Part shown: piece after piece, positions 4,606-7,777 of the stretch | Layout of the letters: each line of letters begins with the position of its first letter | Numbering within the stretch: the first letter of the stretch is position 1 | Source: an uncultured Ruminococcus sp. | GTDB taxonomy: Bacteria > Bacillota > Clostridia > Oscillospirales > Ruminococcaceae | Reading direction: 5' to 3' | Assembly (NCBI GenBank): GCA_947176685.1 | Contig: CAMWRL010000081.1 | Span: 1-7,777, forward strand | DNA: 7,777 nucleotides | Translations under genes and position numbers: made by a program | The notes under the pieces: model-generated | Seen by the model: the letters and a program-made list of their open reading frames with translations, nothing else | Databases searched by the model: none | Told to the model about the DNA's origin: nothing

Positions 4606-6999
4606 ATGAAAAAATTAAAAAAAACTATAGCATATCTGCTTGCACTGACATGCTGTTTTTCGGTTACGGAGATTGTTCACATAAATAACTGCTGTTCCGT
4701 AACAGCACATGCCGAAACAGAAAAAACTTATGAAAACTGGTCTTATATCGTTTACGACAAAATAGACGGCGTATGTGATACTCCATGCATTGAAATCACA
4801 AAATTCAATGCAAGCGGACATTGGGACGCATATATTCCAGAAAAAATTGATGGTCTGCCGGTCGTAAGCGTTTCCGGAGTTACTTTTTCACAAAATCTTG
4901 TTTCCAGACTTAATATTCCGTCTTCAGTAAAGCGTTTCGACAAGGACTTTTTACGTTATCTGAGGAGCAGTTGTCTTATAATCATTGACAATGAATTTGA
5001 ATTTTCCATGAATTTTTCCGGAAATTCTTCATCTACATCGGGTCAGTACAACTCCGACAATATGACACTGGAAAGTTTTTCGCTTACTTATGTATATCCT
5101 CCCCATAACGACGCAAACAATAAAAAAGTCATTAAGGACATAGAAATCCCTGAAACAGTATGCGGATTTCCGGTAACATCTATAGAGCCGAGAGCTTTTG
5201 CAGACAATCAGAATATCAGGTCTGTAAAAATACCTGATACGGTAGAATATTTCGGAAATAGAATATTTGCAAATTCTTCATTGCAGTCTGTAAATATTCC
5301 CAAGTCTTTAAAAGTGCTTCCGAGCAAGACTTTCCTGAACTGCGAACAACTTAAATCAGTTGACTTTCCCGAAAATCTCATTGTTGCAAAAGACGCTTTC
5401 TATGATTCCGGTTTTAAAGTTCCGAACAATTTAATATTATCAAGTAATACAGCTATTGAAAATTCGCATCATGCAGTTTCTTATAATACTTCCGACTATT
5501 CTGTAAAAGTATCTTATGATGATAACAACAGGTGCTATACTTCACAGATTACATACGATAATCCGGACTACCTTTTAAATAAATCTGATTTGGTAATTCC
5601 GGAATATGAAAACGAAATCCTTGTAACATCAGTAATTTTCAGTTTTTATCCTGCCGTGTCAGACACTGAAATAAATCTTGATTCAATATCCTATCCGTCC
5701 ACAATAACCAGCATAGATAATTTCAACGCTTATACAGAATCAAATTCAATAAGAGTCAAAAAAATAATCATAAACAATGAAAACTCTATAATAAATCAAA
5801 ATGCTTTTAAGAATAATACTGATATTGAAGAAGTCATAATCAACAGCAGCTGCAAAATAAAAGACAATGCCTTTTATGGCTGTACAAACCTTAAAAAAGT
5901 AACTTTCATCGGTGACAACCCCGTTATAAAGATTGAACATGACGCTTTCAGAAAATGTAATGCACTCGAAACAGTAATATTTCCGGAAAATATGACCGCA
6001 GATTTCCAAATAGACGCTTTCAGGTACTGTTCGGCACTCAAAAAACTGAATCTCAGCGGAAAAATAAATGTAAGCTCCCACGCTTTCAGGGAATGCGACG
6101 GTCTGGAAACTCTGACGCTGAACGGTGATATTACTTTAAATACTGACGCATTTTCCGGCTGCGGCAATCTCAGCAACATAATAATCGACAAAGACAAAGC
6201 TATAAACGGCAGTGCTTTCAACGGCTGTCCGAATCTGCTGAATATAAATTCTGTTCCTGTTTTTAATACGGATAAGGGTGTATTCAATGCAGAAATAAAT
6301 GATTTTGTCTTCAGCAACTTCAACAGCGCTGACGATGTGGGCTTCATAAATCTGTACATTATGGAACAAGCCAATAAATTTGTAGAAAAATACATAACAG
6401 ATGATATGTCGGATATGCAGAAAATAAAAACCGTTCATGACTGGATATGCGAAAATACGTCATATGATTCTGACAATGTATCCGCTCGTAAGAATCACAA
6501 TGATGCTTCTGTATTCATGAACGGCACGTCTGTATGTGAAGGTTATGCAAGAGGCTATAATATTCTTCTGAACGCCTCCGGAATTGAAACATACTATCTG
6601 CTTAGTGACAACCATGCATGGAACGTTGTCAGACTTGGCGGACACTACTTCCATAGTGACACCACCTGGGATGACGGCGATATTGTTAATTATGACTGGT
6701 TTCTGAAATCTGACAGCGAAACTCTGTCTGAAACAGATTACCATTCAGTATGGAATTTCCGTACACCGTCCACACTGCACAACTTCCAGAAAGAAACGCT
6801 TCCGGAATGCAGATACAGTATGGGCGACATCAACACTGACGGCAGTATAAATATAGCTGACCTTGTTACGCTTAACAAATATCTTACAGGACGTTCTCCG
6901 GTCAGTGCAGACGATATTGTACTGGCTGACCTTACTTTTGACGGTGTGACAGATGTATTTGATTTGGTTTGCCTGAGACAGCTTTTACTGAAAAAATAA
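4606..6999 (+). CDS. Secreted LRR-transglutaminase-dockerin protein (putative cellulosome component)
   Basis: This 797-aa protein is exported and probably docks to a cellulosome scaffoldin. A signal peptide spans residues 1-36 (MKKLKK, hydrophobic 8-20, likely cleavage AHA|ET). BspA-like leucine-rich repeats follow in three cassettes opened by IPE-type motifs at I77, I181 and I331. The clearest run is residues 384-554, with seven AF-x-x-C-x-x-L units such as AFYGCTNL, AFRKCNAL and AFSGCGNL. Residues ~600-700 are a transglutaminase-like domain with a complete Cys-His-Asp triad: C644 (TSVCEGYARGYN), H670 (NHAWNVV) and D685 (HSDTTWDD). The C-terminus is a type I dockerin with calcium loops at D741-D752 (DINTDGSINIAD) and D775-D786 (DLTFDGVTDVFD); the second loop has Thr777 where Asn is usual. 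Such domains in bacteria often act as cysteine proteases rather than crosslinkers, so activity and substrate are open. The gene stands alone between its own promoter and terminator. Confidence 0.92.
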   Translation: MKKLKKTIAYLLALTCCFSVTEIVHINNCCSVTAHAETEKTYENWSYIVYDKIDGVCDTPCIEITKFNASGHWDAYIPEKIDGLPVVSVSGVTFSQNLVSRLNIPSSVKRFDKDFLRYLRSSCLIIIDNEFEFSMNFSGNSSSTSGQYNSDNMTLESFSLTYVYPPHNDANNKKVIKDIEIPETVCGFPVTSIEPRAFADNQNIRSVKIPDTVEYFGNRIFANSSLQSVNIPKSLKVLPSKTFLNCEQLKSVDFPENLIVAKDAFYDSGFKVPNNLILSSNTAIENSHHAVSYNTSDYSVKVSYDDNNRCYTSQITYDNPDYLLNKSDLVIPEYENEILVTSVIFSFYPAVSDTEINLDSISYPSTITSIDNFNAYTESNSIRVKKIIINNENSIINQNAFKNNTDIEEVIINSSCKIKDNAFYGCTNLKKVTFIGDNPVIKIEHDAFRKCNALETVIFPENMTADFQIDAFRYCSALKKLNLSGKINVSSHAFRECDGLETLTLNGDITLNTDAFSGCGNLSNIIIDKDKAINGSAFNGCPNLLNINSVPVFNTDKGVFNAEINDFVFSNFNSADDVGFINLYIMEQANKFVEKYITDDMSDMQKIKTVHDWICENTSYDSDNVSARKNHNDASVFMNGTSVCEGYARGYNILLNASGIETYYLLSDNHAWNVVRLGGHYFHSDTTWDDGDIVNYDWFLKSDSETLSETDYHSVWNFRTPSTLHNFQKETLPECRYSMGDINTDGSINIADLVTLNKYLTGRSPVSADDIVLADLTFDGVTDVFDLVCLRQLLLKK

Positions 7000-7000
7000 C

Positions 7001-7043
7001 AAAACAGCGTCACGGATTTACAAATCTATGACGCTGTTTTTTT
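7001..7043 (+). terminator. Rho-independent terminator, probably bidirectional
   Basis: A perfect 12-bp stem (AAAACAGCGTCA at 7001-7012 with TGACGCTGTTTT at 7029-7040) surrounds a 16-nt loop that contains a small ATT/AAT pairing. Seven T follow (7037-7043). It starts 1 bp after the LRR-dockerin stop. On the minus strand the stem is followed by TTTTGTTATTTTTT, so it can also stop the leftward DUF421 gene. Confidence 0.92.
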
Positions 7044-7141
7044 CAGTCGTAAATAAAAAAATTCCAGTCTGTTGCATTATTCCACACAGGCTTTATTTTT
7101 TGCTGTAAGATAGTTATACACAAATTCGATAAATGTTATAG

Positions 7142-7777
7142 TCATTTAGTTGCAAACAATGAAAGCTGATTATTATTATCACACAATCCCAGAAATATTT
7201 CTTTTGCATCCTGATAGCCCTGTGCCTTTATCTGCTTTTCAAGCCATTTTAAATCAAGTCCCATTCTTTTTAAATTTTCACCCATAATACGTCCGTCCAT
7301 TATGACCTCTGTATTAATATGGTCAGGTTCGGGCTTCAGTTCGATATCGGCTGGAGTAACCGGACGGCTGACACTTTTAGGCAATATGGTTAATTTCCCG
7401 TTGTATTCAAAAACCGCAGTCTGAATATCATTCAAGTCAAAATAACCCTGTTCCCGACACATTGTCAGAAATTCGCTTAAATCCAGTTTTGCTTTTTTCA
7501 TATTTTTACGATAAATCTTTCCGTCATTCATCAGTATGGTGGGAGAACCATTAACATATTTCCGCAATTTCGGAAACTTATTAGTAACCAGACTAAGTCC
7601 GACAGCAATCATACCATAAATCAGCATAGCAGTCAAAGATTTCCAAGGGGTTTCAAGGTCGGTAGCAAGTTCAGCGGCAATTGAACCGATTGTAATTCCG
7701 TTAATATAATCAAAAAAATCCAGTTGTGCCACTTGCTTATGTCCCATAATTTTTGCTATTAGAAATAACGATATTAC
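7142..7777 (-). CDS. DUF421/YetF-family membrane protein, start outside the window
   Basis: This is a 211-residue C-terminal part of a YetF-like (DUF421) inner-membrane protein of unknown function. The frame is open to the right edge (VISLFLIAKI just before MGHKQ), and that hydrophobic stretch is the end of the family's first membrane segment. ATG 7747 has no ribosome binding site and is not taken as the start. Visible parts are the conserved MGHKQVAQLDFFDYINGITI and GSIAAELATD loop, a membrane helix around LTAMLIYGMIAVGLSLVT, and two similar cytosolic alpha/beta units: SPTILMNDGKIYRKNMKKAK to YNGKLTIL, and NTEVIMDGRIMGENLKRMGL to NNQLSLF. The doubled soluble domain is normal for the family. 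The 97 bp between it and the terminator at 7001-7043 hold no gene. Its promoter and operon partners are not visible. Confidence 0.88.
   Translation of the reverse strand, partial: VISLFLIAKIMGHKQVAQLDFFDYINGITIGSIAAELATDLETPWKSLTAMLIYGMIAVGLSLVTNKFPKLRKYVNGSPTILMNDGKIYRKNMKKAKLDLSEFLTMCREQGYFDLNDIQTAVFEYNGKLTILPKSVSRPVTPADIELKPEPDHINTEVIMDGRIMGENLKRMGLDLKWLEKQIKAQGYQDAKEIFLGLCDNNNQLSLFATK

Noticed and set aside
5815..6260. Tandem repeats of the LRR gene as a possible CRISPR or DNA-level repeat array
   Set aside because: The periodicity is in the protein (AF-x-x-C-x-x-L units of 20-25 residues); the DNA is not repeated exactly and there are no uniform spacers.
5746..6438. Minus-strand open frames up to 173 aa opposite the LRR gene
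   Set aside because: They mirror the regular leucine-rich repeat coding pattern on the opposite strand and show no start signals or recognisable domains.
7044..7141. Possible small RNA or second terminator after 7043 (ACAGGC...GCTGT)
   Set aside because: The pairing is only about five bases with a bulge, and no promoter or T-run accompanies it.
7742..7747. ATG 7747 as the true start of the DUF421 protein
   Set aside because: No ribosome binding site; the upstream codons continue a hydrophobic segment expected in this family, so the gene continues beyond the window.

Overview
The window looks like chromosomal DNA from an anaerobic gut or rumen Firmicute of the Ruminococcus type (Oscillospiraceae). 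The strongest pointer is a secreted protein ending in a type I dockerin, the plug domain of cellulosomes. It also carries BspA-like leucine-rich repeats, a combination typical of fibre-degrading ruminococci. AT-rich codon use, strong purine-rich ribosome binding sites and a DUF3737 protein fit this. The species cannot be fixed from the sequence alone.

Layout: (1) 2-1183 (+) is the 3' part of an extracellular solute-binding protein gene that enters from the left edge. (2) 1191-2110 is a complete 920-bp IS5-family insertion sequence with perfect 18-bp terminal inverted repeats. Its transposase frame is broken by a -1 shift at an A7 run that reads A AAA AAC; all three DDE residues are present across the two frames. 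(3) 4304-2110 (-) is a tight three-gene operon: an unrecognised 177-aa protein, a DUF3737 beta-helix-like protein, and a SpoU/TrmH-family RNA 2'-O-methyltransferase. The last two overlap by 14 bp. (4) 4305-4605 is a divergent control region with a strong promoter for the rightward gene and several short repeats. (5) 4606-6999 (+) encodes a 797-aa secreted LRR-transglutaminase-dockerin protein, followed by a strong terminator at 7001-7043. (6) 7777-7142 (-) is a DUF421/YetF-family membrane protein whose start lies beyond the right edge.

Before the insertion, the solute-binding gene and the methyltransferase gene converged with only 4 bp between their stop codons. The IS landed at the TA of the methyltransferase stop codon. 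The stop now reads TAG, with its last base supplied by the IS end, so the protein is unchanged. The most interesting items are this stop-codon insertion, the possible programmed frameshift in the transposase, the dockerin-borne transglutaminase, and the repeat-rich divergent promoter region. I found no CRISPR array, tRNA, rRNA, or clear new multi-gene defence system.
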